64,000 nt of DNA. Origin: an uncultured Pseudoteredinibacter sp. (GTDB lineage Bacteria > Pseudomonadota > Gammaproteobacteria > Pseudomonadales > Cellvibrionaceae). Where the stretch lies: NCBI RefSeq assembly GCF_947500695.1, contig NZ_CANMSS010000001.1, positions 682,001 to 746,000 on the forward strand, written 5' to 3'. Below are positions 30,147 through 41,101 of this stretch, piece by piece. Position numbers and translations under genes: made by a program. The notes under the pieces are model-generated. The model saw nothing but the letters and a program-made list of their open reading frames with translations. It was not told where the DNA came from and searched no databases. Within the stretch, counting starts at the first letter, position 1. Each line of letters starts with the position of its first letter.

Positions 30147-31526
30147 TTGAACGCAAGTAACACCCCATTAAACGAGCTTATCCAGGATAGCCAATTGCAT
30201 CGCGCCCTGGAAGCTCAAGAGCTAAGCACTGCGACCCCAGTACAGGAGATTGCCATTCCAGCGGCTCTAGACGGCCAAGACCTGATGGTTTCCGCTGCAA
30301 CGGGCAGTGGTAAGACTCTTGCTTTTTTACTACCGGTTTACCAAAAACTGTTGGCACAAGACGCCCCCAAAACCGGTACTCGCGCCTTAATACTCTGCCC
30401 TACCCGTGAATTGGCCCGCCAAATCCTCAAGCAAGCGACGCTACTGAATAAATTTTGCAAAATTGAAGCGGCGGTTATTGCTGGCGGAGCGGAGTTTAAA
30501 TATCAAAAGGCAGTACTTCGCAAGAACCCCGAGGTCATCATCGCCACACCTGGGCGCTTGGTTGAACATATCGACAAAGGTAATACCGACTTAGCAGACC
30601 TTGAAGTGCTCGTCCTAGATGAAGCCGACCGCATGTTGGATATGGGCTTTAGCGAAGATCTTGAGCGTATTGCCGGCGAATGCGGCGAGAAGCATCAAAG
30701 CTTGCTGTTTTCAGCGACCTTGGCACATAGCAAAGCCGAACATTTGGCCAGCAATATCTTAAAAGATCCTAAGTCCATTGCGCTAGAAAATCAGGAAGAG
30801 AGTCAGCCCGATATTCACCAGCAACGCATTTTGGCCGACAGCCCACAGCACAAAAAGCAGCTTTTAAGCTGGCTACTTGCTAATGAACGCTTCAACAAAG
30901 CACTGGTATTTACCAATACCAAATCACTTGCTAGCGAATTACGTGGCTTTCTTGCCTATACAAAGCAAAGAGTCGGCGCCCTACATGGTGACATGGAGCA
31001 GGAAGAACGTAATCGCACCATGGATCGATTCCGCCGCAATCATATTAATGTTTTAGTAGCGACCGATATCGCCGCCCGAGGACTCGACGTAAAAGATGTC
31101 GATCTCGTCATTAATGTCGATATGGCACGTAATATCGATGACTACACCCACCGCATTGGGCGTACCGGCCGCGCTGGCGAGCAAGGTGTAGCAATCAACC
31201 TAATCAATGCCAACGAGTGGAATTTGATGGCGAAAATTGAGCGCATTCTAGAGATAGAAATGGAAGCTCGAGTCATCGATGAACACCCAAGCAACTTTAA
31301 AGGCCCCAAGAAGATTAAAAGCACGGGCAAAAAAGCGGCGGTTAAAAAGCGTAGCGACAAGGACGATAAAAGCAGTAAAAAAGCGAAACCCAAAAAGCGC
31401 TTACGCGATCAGAAAAACATCGGCAAACGACGTAAAGCGAGCACCAATCACGCTGAAGCGCTTGGCGATGGCACCAACAGCTTCAGCCCTGTTAAGCGTA
31501 AATCTTTTAAGGATGACAGCGAGTAG
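30147..31526 (+). CDS. DEAD-box ATP-dependent RNA helicase
   Basis: A 459-residue helicase with all main motifs: AATGSGKT (motif I), PTRELA (Ia), DEAD (II), SAT (III), ARGLD and HRIGRTGRAG (V/VI). A Lys/Arg-rich C-terminal tail of about 80 residues suggests RNA binding, as in SrmB- or RhlE-like helicases for ribosome assembly or mRNA decay. It starts with TTG at 30147, with GAGG about 9 bases upstream. No in-frame ATG is close by, so TTG seems real. A TATAAT hexamer at 30102-30107 may be its -10 box. Confidence 0.93.
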   Translation: MNASNTPLNELIQDSQLHRALEAQELSTATPVQEIAIPAALDGQDLMVSAATGSGKTLAFLLPVYQKLLAQDAPKTGTRALILCPTRELARQILKQATLLNKFCKIEAAVIAGGAEFKYQKAVLRKNPEVIIATPGRLVEHIDKGNTDLADLEVLVLDEADRMLDMGFSEDLERIAGECGEKHQSLLFSATLAHSKAEHLASNILKDPKSIALENQEESQPDIHQQRILADSPQHKKQLLSWLLANERFNKALVFTNTKSLASELRGFLAYTKQRVGALHGDMEQEERNRTMDRFRRNHINVLVATDIAARGLDVKDVDLVINVDMARNIDDYTHRIGRTGRAGEQGVAINLINANEWNLMAKIERILEIEMEARVIDEHPSNFKGPKKIKSTGKKAAVKKRSDKDDKSSKKAKPKKRLRDQKNIGKRRKASTNHAEALGDGTNSFSPVKRKSFKDDSE

Positions 31527-31595
31527 CCTAAAGCGCCGTAGCACTTACATCTAGCCATCCAACTACTTACTTCCAATTGGAGCAGGCCTAGATAC

Positions 31596-31632
31596 AAAAA
31601 AGCCCCGCCAGTACTGCAAGCGGGGCTTTTTA
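31596..31632. terminator. Bidirectional terminator after the DEAD-box helicase
   Basis: GCCCCGC (31602-31608) pairs with GCGGGGC (31620-31626) and is flanked by A and T runs. It serves the convergent genes ending at 31526 and 31647. Confidence 0.85.
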
Positions 31633-31646
31633 ATTTCAGGGTTAAA

Positions 31647-32573
31647 CTAGAATTGCGTTTTAGTGAGTGCAACACCGCCCTGCTGATTTCCCTCTCGACT
31701 CAACCAAAGCAAACCACTTTTCTTTTCATCCCACACCAAGGCCTCCCATTGACCATCGGGCTCGATGTCGTAACGCTGAGCACTACTCCAATCCAAAGAT
31801 TTACCATCTACCGAACGTTTAGCACGCCACAGGAAGCTGGACATTCCATTCCAACCCAACTGATAACCCAATAAAGCAAATTCATTACGCTTCGCATCAA
31901 AATCAGCTGCTGTAACCAGCATATCTACAGGATAACTCGCCGCAGGCGTCACGCGTTGCGTGCTTTTGCTTTTGTCTAATCGGTACAAACTGGTCTGGCC
32001 ATCTTGACGATTCTTACTAAACAACCACAAATCATCACCGACACTGCTTAGGCCTTCAAAATCAAAATTATGTACATTTTTATCCGCAACGGTTTTCGGT
32101 TTACCTGAAACGGTAATCGTCATTTTGTGAGCGGAGACACTACCATTGTCACCGGCCTTGGCTAAATCTTTCCAGCTTATACGGTATAAATACAGCTCAT
32201 CCCTCTGAGCAAAATTATCGCCAATATCAGCCACATAAAGATGCTTATCATCATGAGCCATCTCTTCCCAGTCAAAGTGATGGCCATCTTTGATGTTAAC
32301 AGTTTTTAAAATCTTACCCACTTCATCAATGGCATAAATACGGGGCTTATCGCCACTATCATTATGGGTCCACATTAGACCATCATGCTGAGCCAAACCT
32401 GAGGTTTCTTCTAGTGTTTTTTCAAGGCTAAACATTTGTGACTTCGGGAAACTCAGGCCCAACTCACTATGCTGATGCATCCCAGTAACAGCGCAAGCCA
32501 CCATAAAGGAGCTCATTGCTACAACAGCAATCTTCGCTGCAGATTTACAAAAAGTCGTTTTAATTTTCATCAT
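31647..32573 (-). CDS. Putative lipoprotein, unknown function
   Basis: A 308-residue exported protein. Its N-terminus has a basic region, a hydrophobic stretch and a lipobox-like MVAC, so it may be a lipoprotein. The body has many short beta strands with repeated Gly, Trp and Asp, such as MWTHNDSGDKPRIYAIDEVG and HLYVADIGDN, which suggests a beta-propeller. No enzyme family could be named. The frame begins with TTG at 32585; adjacent ATG codons at 32573 and 32570 are more likely. No clear ribosome binding site was seen. The gene stands alone, flanked by unrelated genes. Confidence 0.7.
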   Translation of the reverse strand: MMKIKTTFCKSAAKIAVVAMSSFMVACAVTGMHQHSELGLSFPKSQMFSLEKTLEETSGLAQHDGLMWTHNDSGDKPRIYAIDEVGKILKTVNIKDGHHFDWEEMAHDDKHLYVADIGDNFAQRDELYLYRISWKDLAKAGDNGSVSAHKMTITVSGKPKTVADKNVHNFDFEGLSSVGDDLWLFSKNRQDGQTSLYRLDKSKSTQRVTPAASYPVDMLVTAADFDAKRNEFALLGYQLGWNGMSSFLWRAKRSVDGKSLDWSSAQRYDIEPDGQWEALVWDEKKSGLLWLSREGNQQGGVALTKTQF

Positions 32574-32684
32574 AATGTTTAACAAAGTTCAATGGTCTTT
32601 TAATTAAAGCCAATACTTAGCGCCTTTTCTCTTATAAACATCCCTACTCGAGCGCTTTTGAATTAGCCATTCGCTCCCTTCAGC

Positions 32685-32987
32685 TTATTCCGCTTCTTCG
32701 GGCCTTTCCAATAGCTGGTGGTAATTTTCACCATAGTCATCGAGATTATCATCCAGAAAATCCCGAAAGCGCGAAGCTAGATGTTTAAAATACTCTGAGC
32801 GATCTTCAACAAAATCAGCTTGAGACTCGCTATTAGCGGCCATTATAAAAGTGGCAAAGCGCGCCGCAGCATACATCAGGGCTTCGCTTGCGACACCTGG
32901 GTCAGCAGCCTGAGCTTTATCATTAGCTAGGTTCAATGCCTGCTCAACCGTTTCCCAGAAGTATTTTTCTAAATCTTGATCACTCAT
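32685..32987 (-). CDS. DUF3144 family protein
   Basis: A 100-residue, acidic, mostly helical cytoplasmic protein. Segments FWETVEQALNLAN and EALMYAAARFATFIMAA match the uncharacterised DUF3144 family as remembered. The frame extends to 33023, but the ATG at 32987 has a purine-rich site (GGTAG) about 5 bases upstream and was chosen. No function is known. Confidence 0.7.
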   Translation of the reverse strand: MSDQDLEKYFWETVEQALNLANDKAQAADPGVASEALMYAAARFATFIMAANSESQADFVEDRSEYFKHLASRFRDFLDDNLDDYGENYHQLLERPEEAE

Positions 32988-33092
32988 AAATCTACCATTC
33001 AAATTTAAGCGACGACTAACCACTTTGACTCAAGCAGCCTCATTAAGCCATTCGTTTTTAACAGAGCTATGACAAGGCAATTAAGCGGCTAT

Positions 33093-33122
33093 AAAAAACC
33101 CGGCGAACTAAGCCGGGTTTTC
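33093..33122 (-). terminator. Intrinsic terminator after fklB
   Basis: On the minus strand AAACCCGGC pairs with GCCGGGTTT around a 7-base loop and runs into TTT. It lies about 22 bases past the fklB stop. Confidence 0.85.
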
Positions 33123-33144
33123 ACTAAGCTCAATAGCTGACCAA

Positions 33145-33756
33145 CTAAACGATAGCCAACAACTCAACTTCAAATACCAATGCAGCATATGGACCAATAG
33201 CGCCACCAGCCCCACGCTCACCATAGGCCAGCTGATATGGAATGAATAACTTCCACTTAGAGCCAACTGGCATCATCTGTAAGGCCTCAACCCAACCGGC
33301 AATAACACCAGTAACCGGGAATTCAGCTGGCTGACCACGATCAACAGAGCTGTCAAATACAGTGCCGTCAATTAGAGTGCCGTGATAGTGAACACGAACC
33401 TGATCGCTGGCTTTTGGCGTTTCGCCATCACCTGCATTCAGAACTTCATATTGCAAGCCACTTTCAGTGATAGAAACCTCACCACGCTTAGCATTATTAG
33501 CTAAGAACTCTTCACCCTCCACTGCCAACTCTTTAGCGCGCTCTGCTTCTTCGGCCTGTAACTTAGCCTGAATAGCTTGGAAAGCCGCATTGATATCAGC
33601 CGCTGAAACCTGGCTCTCCTCGCCTTGCAAGGCATCGGTAAAGCCAGCTAAAGCGGCTTCGCGATCAAAACCAGGAAACGGACCCTGGGCCAATTGATCA
33701 GCCATTTGACGGCCAATACCGTAACTCGCGTGCTGTTCTTGTGTATCGAATGACAT
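33145..33756 (-). CDS. fklB: FKBP-type peptidyl-prolyl cis-trans isomerase FklB-like
   Basis: A 203-residue foldase. The N-terminal helical dimerisation domain begins ASYGIGRQMADQLAQ and holds a charged helix rich in Glu and Lys near residue 75. The C-terminal FKBP domain has VRVHYHGTLIDGTVFDSS and GERGAGGAIGPYAALVFEVEL. No signal peptide is visible, which favours a cytoplasmic FklB-type protein over periplasmic FkpA. Confidence 0.9.
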   Translation of the reverse strand: MSFDTQEQHASYGIGRQMADQLAQGPFPGFDREAALAGFTDALQGEESQVSAADINAAFQAIQAKLQAEEAERAKELAVEGEEFLANNAKRGEVSITESGLQYEVLNAGDGETPKASDQVRVHYHGTLIDGTVFDSSVDRGQPAEFPVTGVIAGWVEALQMMPVGSKWKLFIPYQLAYGERGAGGAIGPYAALVFEVELLAIV

Positions 33757-33819
33757 AATTCTCTCTTATCCTGTCAAAAAGCCAATAAGCAATTGGCGCT
33801 AATAATTATTCAGTCAACG

Positions 33820-34305
33820 TTATTCGCTGCTGTTTCTCGCGGCGACAAAATCCCTTACCGCCAGGCCGGTTCCAAAATTCCAGCCCTGTAGCTCGTTCAC
33901 AGGAACGAGCTTGGTGGCATCCAATTCGTGGTTTAACTTTATCTCACCCGCCGCTTTTACATGGTAGGCAATGATTACTTGGTTCATTTGAGCAAACGGA
34001 TAAACGCCCACAAGCTCTGGCTCAAAGGCATTTAAGCCCAGCTCTTCGTGAACTTCTCGCACCACCCCTTCAACGGGATCTTCGCCCTGTTCCAAGAATC
34101 CAGTGATGACAGAGAATACCCCTTCAGGCCACTGTACGTTGTGAGCGAGTACAATATTTTCACCATACTCAACAATTGCAGCGACAACTGGTATTGGATT
34201 ATTCCAATGCACAAAGCCGCATTCCACATCCATACAAGCTAACCGTTCTTCATTGTCAATCAAAGCATTGACCATATCAGAGCGACACTCGGGGCAATAT
34301 CTCAC
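33820..34305 (-). CDS. Nudix hydrolase with zinc-ribbon N-terminus
   Basis: A 161-residue protein starting with a CxxC ... C ... C zinc-ribbon (CPEC and ACMDVEC) followed by a Nudix domain. The Nudix box is complete (GFLEQGEDPVEGVV then REVHEELGL). This layout resembles the NADH pyrophosphatase NudC group and ADP-ribose hydrolases, but the substrate is not shown. It begins with GTG at 34305. Confidence 0.85.
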   Translation of the reverse strand: MRYCPECRSDMVNALIDNEERLACMDVECGFVHWNNPIPVVAAIVEYGENIVLAHNVQWPEGVFSVITGFLEQGEDPVEGVVREVHEELGLNAFEPELVGVYPFAQMNQVIIAYHVKAAGEIKLNHELDATKLVPVNELQGWNFGTGLAVRDFVAARNSSE

Positions 34306-34343
34306 CGTTTATCCTTATTCTTTTTGTATTTACGATAATTTCT

Positions 34344-34387
34344 TGTAACAACAACTAATGTAACAACAACCAATGTAACAACGACAA
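34344..34387. repeat. 15-bp tandem direct repeats at the purL end
   Basis: Nearly three tandem copies of a 15-base unit (TGTAACAACAACTAA, TGTAACAACAACCAA and a partial copy) lie between the zinc-ribbon Nudix gene and the purL stop codon. Confidence 0.8.
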
Positions 34388-37300
34388 TTAATCAACAAAA
34401 ACGCGTGCATTGCGGAACAAGCGAGTCCAAGCACCATCTTCTTCCCAAGCATCAGGCGCCCAAGAGTTTGTCACAGCACGATACACACGCTCTGGGTGCG
34501 GCATCATTATAGTGCAGCGACCATCTTCACTGCTCAAGGCTGTAATACCCAAAGGAGAACCATTCGGATTCATCGGATAGGTTTCGCTCATCTGCAGGTG
34601 ATTATCCACATAGCGCAGCGCTACCAAACCTGAATCATGGCAGGCCTGCAAAGCTTCTTCGCTAGCAAACTCAGCGCGACCTTCACCATGAGAAACCGCA
34701 ACCGGCATGCTAGAGCCAGCCATGCCAGCCAACAATACCGAAGGCGACTCTTGAACTTGTACCATTGAGTGGCGTGCTTCAAATTGCTCAGAGCGGTTGC
34801 GCACAAAGCGAGGCCAATGAGCGGCACCAGGCACCAAATCTTTTAGATTCGACATCATCTGGCAGCCATTACACACGCCTAAACTAAAGCTGTCATCGCG
34901 ATGGAAAAAGCTCTGGAACTGATCACGCACCTGCTCATTAAACAGAATGGTTTTTGCCCAGCCTTCACCGGCGCCCAATACATCACCGTATGAGAAACCA
35001 CCGCAGGCCGCTAAACCTTTAACATCGGCCAAGTTAATGCGGCCCGCCAAAATATCACTCATGTGAACATCAACGGCTTCAAAACCCGCGCGGGTAAACG
35101 CCGCAGCCATTTCAACGTGGGAGTTAACGCCTTGTTCACGCAGCACAGCCACTTTAGGTTTTACACCCGTGGCAATCATTGGTGCAGCCACATCTTCACT
35201 TGGGTCGTAACTCAAATTAGCGCTTAAGCCAGGATCGACTTTGGTGATTTGCTCAAACTCAGAGCGTGCGCAATCGGCGTTATCGCGCAGTGCCGCCATA
35301 CGATAGCTAGTTTCGCTCCAAGCCGCTTGCAGTACCGCACGCTCTTGTTCGTAGATCACCTCGCCATTGGCTTCAATACGCAAGCAATCTTTATCGTTTA
35401 ACCAACCTAGCTTACTGGCATGAATACCGACTTTTTCAAATTCAGCAATAAAATCGTTAGCATCTTCACGGCGCATCTGCACCACCGCACCCAACTCTTC
35501 AGAGAATAAGGCGGCCAGAATATCTTCACCAAGCAAGTCGATATTGATATCGACACCCACGTGGCCAGCGAAGGACATCTCTGCGATCGTCGCCAACAAA
35601 CCGCCATCGCCTTTATCGTGATAGGCGATCAATTTGCCTGCCTGATTAGCGGCCTGAACAATACCAAAGAAGGCTTTTAGCTGCTCAGCGCTATCTACAT
35701 CAGCCGGTGCATCGCCCATCTGGTTATACACCTGAGCTAAGATACTGCCGCCCATGCGGTTCTTTAAGTTACCAAGATCGATATAAACAAGATCGGTACT
35801 GCCCTTATCGCTACGCAACTCTGGCGTCAGGGTCTTGCGCACATCCGTAACCGGCGCAAAAGCGGTAATCACCAAAGACAAAGGTGCAGTTACCGACTTA
35901 TCTTCACCGTCTTGCTGCCAAGCGGTGCGCATGGACATGGAGTCTTTACCTACCGGAATGGTGATACCCAAGGCAGGACACAAATCCATACCGACGGTTT
36001 CAACGGTGCGATAGAGCTTTTCATCTTCACCTGGGTGGCCGGCCGCACACATCCAGTTGGCGCTCAACTTGATATCTTTAATGTCGGCAATGCTGGAAGC
36101 GGCGATATTGGTGATCGACTCAGCAATGGCTAAACGACCAGAGGCTGGAGCATCTAACAGCGCAACCGGTGTACGCTCACCCATCGACATGGCCTCACCT
36201 GCGTAATTGCCGGTATAGGTGTCGTAGGCTGCGGTAGTTACCGCGCAATCGGCAACCGGCACCTGCCAAGGACCAACGAACTGATCACGTACAACTTGGC
36301 CGGTCACAGTGCGATCGCCAATGGTGATCAAAAAGCTCTTACTGGCTACCGTAGGATGCTGCAATACACGGCGAATGGCTTCGCCGAGTTCAATATTGGC
36401 ACCATCAAAGGACTGGGTTTCATAGTCACGCTTATCGCCTTCACGATGCATCTTAGGCGGTTTACCAAAAAGTACCGACATAGGTAGATCGACGGGCTTG
36501 GCATCAAAGTGGGTATCGTTAACGATCAATACATCATCATCTGTCGCGGTACCCACCACCGAATAAGGCGCACGCTCACGCTGACAAATAGCCTCAAATC
36601 GCGGCAGGTCTTCAGGTTTAACTGCTAATACATATCGCTCTTGAGATTCGTTACACCAAATCTCTAATGGACTCATGCCTGGCTCATCATTAGGTACGTT
36701 GCGCAGCTCGAAGTGGGCACCACAGCCACCGTCTTTGGCCAGTTCAGGGAAGGCGTTAGAAAGACCACCAGCACCTACATCGTGAATAAAGGCAATGGGG
36801 CTATTTTCGCCTTGCTGCCAACAAGCATCGATCACTTCCTGACAGCGGCGCTCAATCTCAGGGTTTTGGCGCTGAACGGAAGCAAAATCCAAGTCTTCAC
36901 TGGAAGAGCCTGAAGTCATAGAGGAAGCGGCACCACCGCCTAGGCCAATCAACATAGCTGGCCCACCTAGCACAACTAGCTTAGTGCCCGCATCAAATTC
37001 ATGCTGATCTACATGTTCTTCTTTGATATTTCCGTAACCACCAGCCAACATAATCGGCTTGTGGTAACCACGGCGCTCGCCATCAAAATTTTCTTCAAAA
37101 CTACGGAAATAACCGCAGATATTCGGGCGACCGAACTCATTGTTAAAAGCCGCGCCACCAATTGGACCTTCGATCATGATGTCCAGCGCGGAAACTATGC
37201 GACCAGGCTTGCCGTAATCCTGCTCCCAAGGCTGAATAAATTCAGGAATCTGCAAGTTAGATACGGTAAAACCGGTTAAACCAACCTTCGGCTTAGAGCC

Positions 37301-38257
37301 CTTACCCACCGCGCCTTCATCGCGAATCTCACCACCGGAGCCCGTACCCGCACCTGGAAATGGCGCAATTGCGGTTGGGTGGTTATGGGTTTCAACCTTC
37401 ATCAAGATATGAATATCTTCTTGTTTAAAGGCGTAGCTGCGAGTTTCAGGGTTTGGGTAAAAACGACCAGCCTTGGATCCACGGATCACCGAGGCATTAT
37501 CAGCATAAGCCGAGAGTACGTTCTCGCCACCCTGCTCGTATGTGTTTTTGATCATCTTAAACAGTGATAGATCTTGATCTTCACCATCGATGGTCCAGCT
37601 GGCATTAAAAATCTTGTGCCGGCAGTGCTCTGAGTTAGCTTGTGCAAACATCATCAGCTCGACATCGACCGGATTGCGGTTTAGCTCTTTAAAGCTGTCT
37701 ACCAAATAATCGATTTCATCATCAGCCAGCGCTAAACCAAGCTCGACATTGGCTTTCTCCAGCGCCGGGCGGCCACCACCTAGAATATCTACATCACTGG
37801 AAGGTTTTGGGCTCTCATGGCGGAATAAGGCGCTAGCCTGCTCGGCTTCAGTAAATACCGTTTCAACCATACGATCGTGCAAAATAGCCGCAATTGCATC
37901 ACTGCGCTCGGCGCCAACAACATAGTAAGCGATACCACGCTCAACGCGTTCCACATTGGCGAGTCCCGCATTATGAGCGATGTCTGTCGCTTTTGAGGAC
38001 CAAGGGGAAATCGTTCCTGGGCGAGGCACTACCACATAAGCAACCCCAGCAGGCTCTTCCATAGCCTCACTGGGCCCGTAATGCATTAGCTTGGCCAGAA
38101 CCTCTTGCTCAGCCGAACTCAAAGATTCAGAAAGCTCTGCAAAATGCATATATTCAGCATAAACCGCGCTCACTGATGAGTTCGCAGCCTGTAATTGCTG
38201 TAAAAGTTTCTGTTTACGAAAAGAAGAAAGTGCCGGAGCGCCGCGAAGGGTCAGCAT
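34388..38257 (-). CDS. purL: Phosphoribosylformylglycinamidine synthase
   Basis: This large single-chain enzyme makes FGAM from FGAR, glutamine and ATP in purine synthesis. The 1289-residue length fits the proteobacterial form. It has an N-terminal PurS-like domain and two ATP-binding halves ([28 protein letters not shown]). The C-terminal glutamine amidotransferase has its catalytic Cys in GVCNGCQMM and the HPE triad near the end. It is divergent from mltF across a 570-base gap. Confidence 0.97.
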   Translation of the reverse strand: MLTLRGAPALSSFRKQKLLQQLQAANSSVSAVYAEYMHFAELSESLSSAEQEVLAKLMHYGPSEAMEEPAGVAYVVVPRPGTISPWSSKATDIAHNAGLANVERVERGIAYYVVGAERSDAIAAILHDRMVETVFTEAEQASALFRHESPKPSSDVDILGGGRPALEKANVELGLALADDEIDYLVDSFKELNRNPVDVELMMFAQANSEHCRHKIFNASWTIDGEDQDLSLFKMIKNTYEQGGENVLSAYADNASVIRGSKAGRFYPNPETRSYAFKQEDIHILMKVETHNHPTAIAPFPGAGTGSGGEIRDEGAVGKGSKPKVGLTGFTVSNLQIPEFIQPWEQDYGKPGRIVSALDIMIEGPIGGAAFNNEFGRPNICGYFRSFEENFDGERRGYHKPIMLAGGYGNIKEEHVDQHEFDAGTKLVVLGGPAMLIGLGGGAASSMTSGSSSEDLDFASVQRQNPEIERRCQEVIDACWQQGENSPIAFIHDVGAGGLSNAFPELAKDGGCGAHFELRNVPNDEPGMSPLEIWCNESQERYVLAVKPEDLPRFEAICQRERAPYSVVGTATDDDVLIVNDTHFDAKPVDLPMSVLFGKPPKMHREGDKRDYETQSFDGANIELGEAIRRVLQHPTVASKSFLITIGDRTVTGQVVRDQFVGPWQVPVADCAVTTAAYDTYTGNYAGEAMSMGERTPVALLDAPASGRLAIAESITNIAASSIADIKDIKLSANWMCAAGHPGEDEKLYRTVETVGMDLCPALGITIPVGKDSMSMRTAWQQDGEDKSVTAPLSLVITAFAPVTDVRKTLTPELRSDKGSTDLVYIDLGNLKNRMGGSILAQVYNQMGDAPADVDSAEQLKAFFGIVQAANQAGKLIAYHDKGDGGLLATIAEMSFAGHVGVDINIDLLGEDILAALFSEELGAVVQMRREDANDFIAEFEKVGIHASKLGWLNDKDCLRIEANGEVIYEQERAVLQAAWSETSYRMAALRDNADCARSEFEQITKVDPGLSANLSYDPSEDVAAPMIATGVKPKVAVLREQGVNSHVEMAAAFTRAGFEAVDVHMSDILAGRINLADVKGLAACGGFSYGDVLGAGEGWAKTILFNEQVRDQFQSFFHRDDSFSLGVCNGCQMMSNLKDLVPGAAHWPRFVRNRSEQFEARHSMVQVQESPSVLLAGMAGSSMPVAVSHGEGRAEFASEEALQACHDSGLVALRYVDNHLQMSETYPMNPNGSPLGITALSSEDGRCTIMMPHPERVYRAVTNSWAPDAWEEDGAWTRLFRNARVFVD

Positions 38258-38827
38258 AGTGTTAAATCGCCTCTTAAAACAGGGAGTTAGCCAGGGTCTT
38301 GGACCTAAAAGGACCTAGAAATATAGGCGCGGTATTGTACTAGGCTGCACAGCCCGGGTCTAGCAATGGCGAGAATTGTAATGGCTCCACAGCGGGCCAA
38401 TTAATAACTCCAGCGCAGGCAGCGAGTCGGCGGCGGCCTACTTACTTAAAACACAGCAAGAAAACGTTCAATAATCGATCAGTAACAGCGCCATCAATCC
38501 GTCAAAAACACCACTCGGCCCTAAATGCTTAAGGTGGTCACTATCTGCGCAAAGCCTATTGTAAAGAGCCTGAATAGGACCGGCGCTTAATCTGAATTAA
38601 CACAATTGTACGAAATTTTGCACACGGCTGAGCGTTCTTGCACTGGTGAGCTAAGCTTTGCTTAGATACACTATAACTTTGGAAAGAGCTGATACCTGAA
38701 AGTAGGATCTAGGTTAGCAAGCTGAAGTTGGGTGCACCTCAACTTGAACCTCTTTACCTCACTTCTAGGGTATTCACTTACGCAATAGCCAATTCGTTCA
38801 TGCAAGCTTTAGACAGGAGGCGCGACG
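38258..38827. other. Divergent intergenic region purL/mltF
   Basis: No gene was found in these 570 bases. A near-perfect 21-base palindrome, AAGTTG-GGTGCACC-TCAACTT, lies at about 38724-38744. A GGAGG ribosome binding site for mltF lies at 38816-38820. The part near 38270 should hold the purL promoter. A purine-type operator could not be recognised. Confidence 0.5.
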
Positions 38828-40270
38828 ATGATTTCAATGCGAACAGCCCTCCGCCACGTTAGCCGAGGCTTGATACTGCTATTTTTCGCCAGCTGCTTAT
38901 ACTCCAGCCATTTTCCTTCTCAGCTCGATCGCATTAAACAGCGAGGCTATTTGATCGCCGCAGCAAAAGGCGCACAAGATGATGGCCATGTGGCACCGCA
39001 TTTAGAGTTTGAAGCCGCACTGTTAAAACAGTTTGCAGACTACCTTTCCGTTGACCTCAAACTAAAAAGTCCGCAAACCTTAAGTCAGTTGCAATATGGT
39101 GTCGCCAAAGAGAAATATGATATAGGCGCCGCTAACACCCGCCGACATCTTTTCCCAGTTCGCCAAGGGGTGCCTTATCTATTCGTAAAAGAATATTTAA
39201 TTTACAAAAAAGGCACAGAAAAGCCTAAAACCATTAATGATGTCATCGGCAAATCTCTGCGTGTTGAATTTGGCAGCCACCATAGCCACAGCCTAAAGAA
39301 ATTACAGCAGTTACATTCTGATTTACGCTGGGAGGAGCATGCCGAAACCGACAATATTAATTTAATTGCCGAGGTACAGAGCGGTCAACTTGATTACGCC
39401 GTTGTTGACTCAAATATTTTTGATATTAGTCGTCATCTTTACCCAGAAGTGCGCATCGCATTTTCGCTTTCTGAATCCAGCGAAATCGCGTGGAATTTTT
39501 CTAACACCGCCGACCACAGCCTATACAATGCAGCGGCAGCGTTTATGCAAGATATTTATGAAAACGGCAAGCTAGAGCAACTCACTGCACAGCACTACAG
39601 TCACATTAAAAAAATGGACTATACCGATGCTGTAGCCTTTTATCGAAGAGTGCAAACTCGTCTGCCACAATGGCGTGAGATGCTGGTAAGCACATCGAAA
39701 GAACACAATTTAGATTGGAATTTGTTAGCGGCCATTAGCTATCAAGAATCGCACTGGAATAAAAACGCCAAGTCTTACACCGGCGTGCGCGGCTTAATGA
39801 TGCTCACTAAAGCAACCGCAAGAGAAATGGGCATCAAAGACAGAACTGACCCAGCTCAAAGTATTGAAGGTGGCGCGCGATATTTTAAAAGTATTTTCAA
39901 ACGACTGCCCAAGGGCATTCAAGGGGATGACCGAACATGGTTTGCTCTTGCCGCTTACAATGTTGGTTTTGCCCACCTAGAAGACGCACGTGTGCTAACC
40001 CAGCGCCTAGGCGGCAACCCTAATCAATGGGAAGATGTAAAAAAACGCCTACCACTACTGGCCCAAAAGAAGTACTACAGTACCTTAAGGTACGGCTATG
40101 CCAGAGGCCGTGAGCCGGTGAAGTATGTGCAAAATATTAGACAGTATTACGGCATCTTGTCCTGGCAGGATGATATCGCACAAAGCCGCCCAAATAGCAC
40201 GATCAAGAAAGATATCGAAACAGTCAAGATTCAGCAAGACGAACGCGACTTGAATATGTCATTGCTGTAA
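38828..40270 (+). CDS. mltF: Membrane-bound lytic transglycosylase F
   Basis: MltF cleaves the glycan strands of peptidoglycan. The 480-residue protein has an N-terminal signal/anchor (near LLFFASCLYSS), a periplasmic substrate-binding-like domain (about residues 40-275), and a C-terminal lytic transglycosylase domain. The catalytic Glu lies in AISYQESHWN, and TGVRGLMMLTKATA follows. A strong GGAGG site precedes the ATG. It is divergent from purL, as in Pseudomonas. Confidence 0.94.
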   Translation: MISMRTALRHVSRGLILLFFASCLYSSHFPSQLDRIKQRGYLIAAAKGAQDDGHVAPHLEFEAALLKQFADYLSVDLKLKSPQTLSQLQYGVAKEKYDIGAANTRRHLFPVRQGVPYLFVKEYLIYKKGTEKPKTINDVIGKSLRVEFGSHHSHSLKKLQQLHSDLRWEEHAETDNINLIAEVQSGQLDYAVVDSNIFDISRHLYPEVRIAFSLSESSEIAWNFSNTADHSLYNAAAAFMQDIYENGKLEQLTAQHYSHIKKMDYTDAVAFYRRVQTRLPQWREMLVSTSKEHNLDWNLLAAISYQESHWNKNAKSYTGVRGLMMLTKATAREMGIKDRTDPAQSIEGGARYFKSIFKRLPKGIQGDDRTWFALAAYNVGFAHLEDARVLTQRLGGNPNQWEDVKKRLPLLAQKKYYSTLRYGYARGREPVKYVQNIRQYYGILSWQDDIAQSRPNSTIKKDIETVKIQQDERDLNMSLL

Positions 40271-40358
40271 TAGCAAGCAAACTGACGGCAGCCCTCCTAA
40301 TAAAAGCTATACTTTAGACACGCCCACAGTGATAGTCATCAGTTGAGGTATAGCTAAA

Positions 40359-40625
40359 ATGAGATTTTCACACAAGCAAGACAAAAGACTACCCACCACA
40401 GCCTTAGTGCTTATCTCAAGCCTTTTTGTTTCTGCAATGATTGTTAGCTCAAGCGTTTCTTATAGCCAACAAAGCCATGCCGCCAAAACACAAGCTTGCA
40501 TTGATCTCAATAGCGGGCGCTTTGAACTGGATACGCAAACTGGAGGGGTGGAATTTGTGATTGAAGGCTGCGACGGCCAATTGCACCGCTGGGGTACGGC
40601 ACAGCAAGAAGATACGCGACTGTAG
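40359..40625 (+). CDS. Small exported protein of unknown function
   Basis: An 88-residue protein with a basic N-terminus and a long hydrophobic stretch (residues about 14-34), so it is probably secreted or membrane-anchored. The rest has two Cys residues, at ACIDLN and EGCDG, about 25 residues apart. An AGG-type site lies about 10 bases upstream of the ATG. No family was recognised. Confidence 0.55.
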   Translation: MRFSHKQDKRLPTTALVLISSLFVSAMIVSSSVSYSQQSHAAKTQACIDLNSGRFELDTQTGGVEFVIEGCDGQLHRWGTAQQEDTRL

Positions 40626-40663
40626 CGTCAACTCGCTATTTCAGCCGCGCATAGTGGTTTGTT

Positions 40664-41101
40664 TTACTTAATAACAAACTTACCCTTCATGATGGCCCAG
40701 TGACCTGGAAAAGAGCAGAAGAAGCTGTAATCGCCGCCCTTTTCTAGTTTGCTCAAATCAAACTTAACCTCAGTCTCCTCGCCACCACCAATTACCTTGG
40801 TAGCCGCCAAAACACGGGCATCACCGGCAGGTAGATAACTGTTCGCTGCGCCAGCACTCATACCAGCAGTTGCAAGCGGAGCAACGTCTGTTGTTTTAGC
40901 AAGCACCCAGTTATGGCCCATGCTAGCAGCAGGCAATTTACCAACATGCTTCAATTTAACAGTAACCTCTTTACAAGATGCATCTACAGCCATCTCAGGC
41001 AGGTTAAAACGCATAGCATCATTGGCCTCCACCTCTAAGTTACAAGCTGCAAATGAGCTTGAAGCCAACAACATCAACGGCAAGGCAAAAATAGACTTCA
41101 T
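40664..41101 (-). CDS. azu: Azurin, blue copper electron carrier
   Basis: A 145-residue periplasmic cupredoxin that shuttles electrons. A Sec signal peptide of about 19 residues ends in SSFAA, and the mature protein starts CNLEVEANDAM. Copper ligands are present: His in MGHNWVL, then Cys, His and Met in FFCSFPGHWAIMKG. The azurin disulfide Cys near the mature N-terminus is present. The upstream TGATTCTCAATTT region resembles part of a metal-repressor box but the match is weak. Confidence 0.95.
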   Translation of the reverse strand: MKSIFALPLMLLASSSFAACNLEVEANDAMRFNLPEMAVDASCKEVTVKLKHVGKLPAASMGHNWVLAKTTDVAPLATAGMSAGAANSYLPAGDARVLAATKVIGGGEETEVKFDLSKLEKGGDYSFFCSFPGHWAIMKGKFVIK

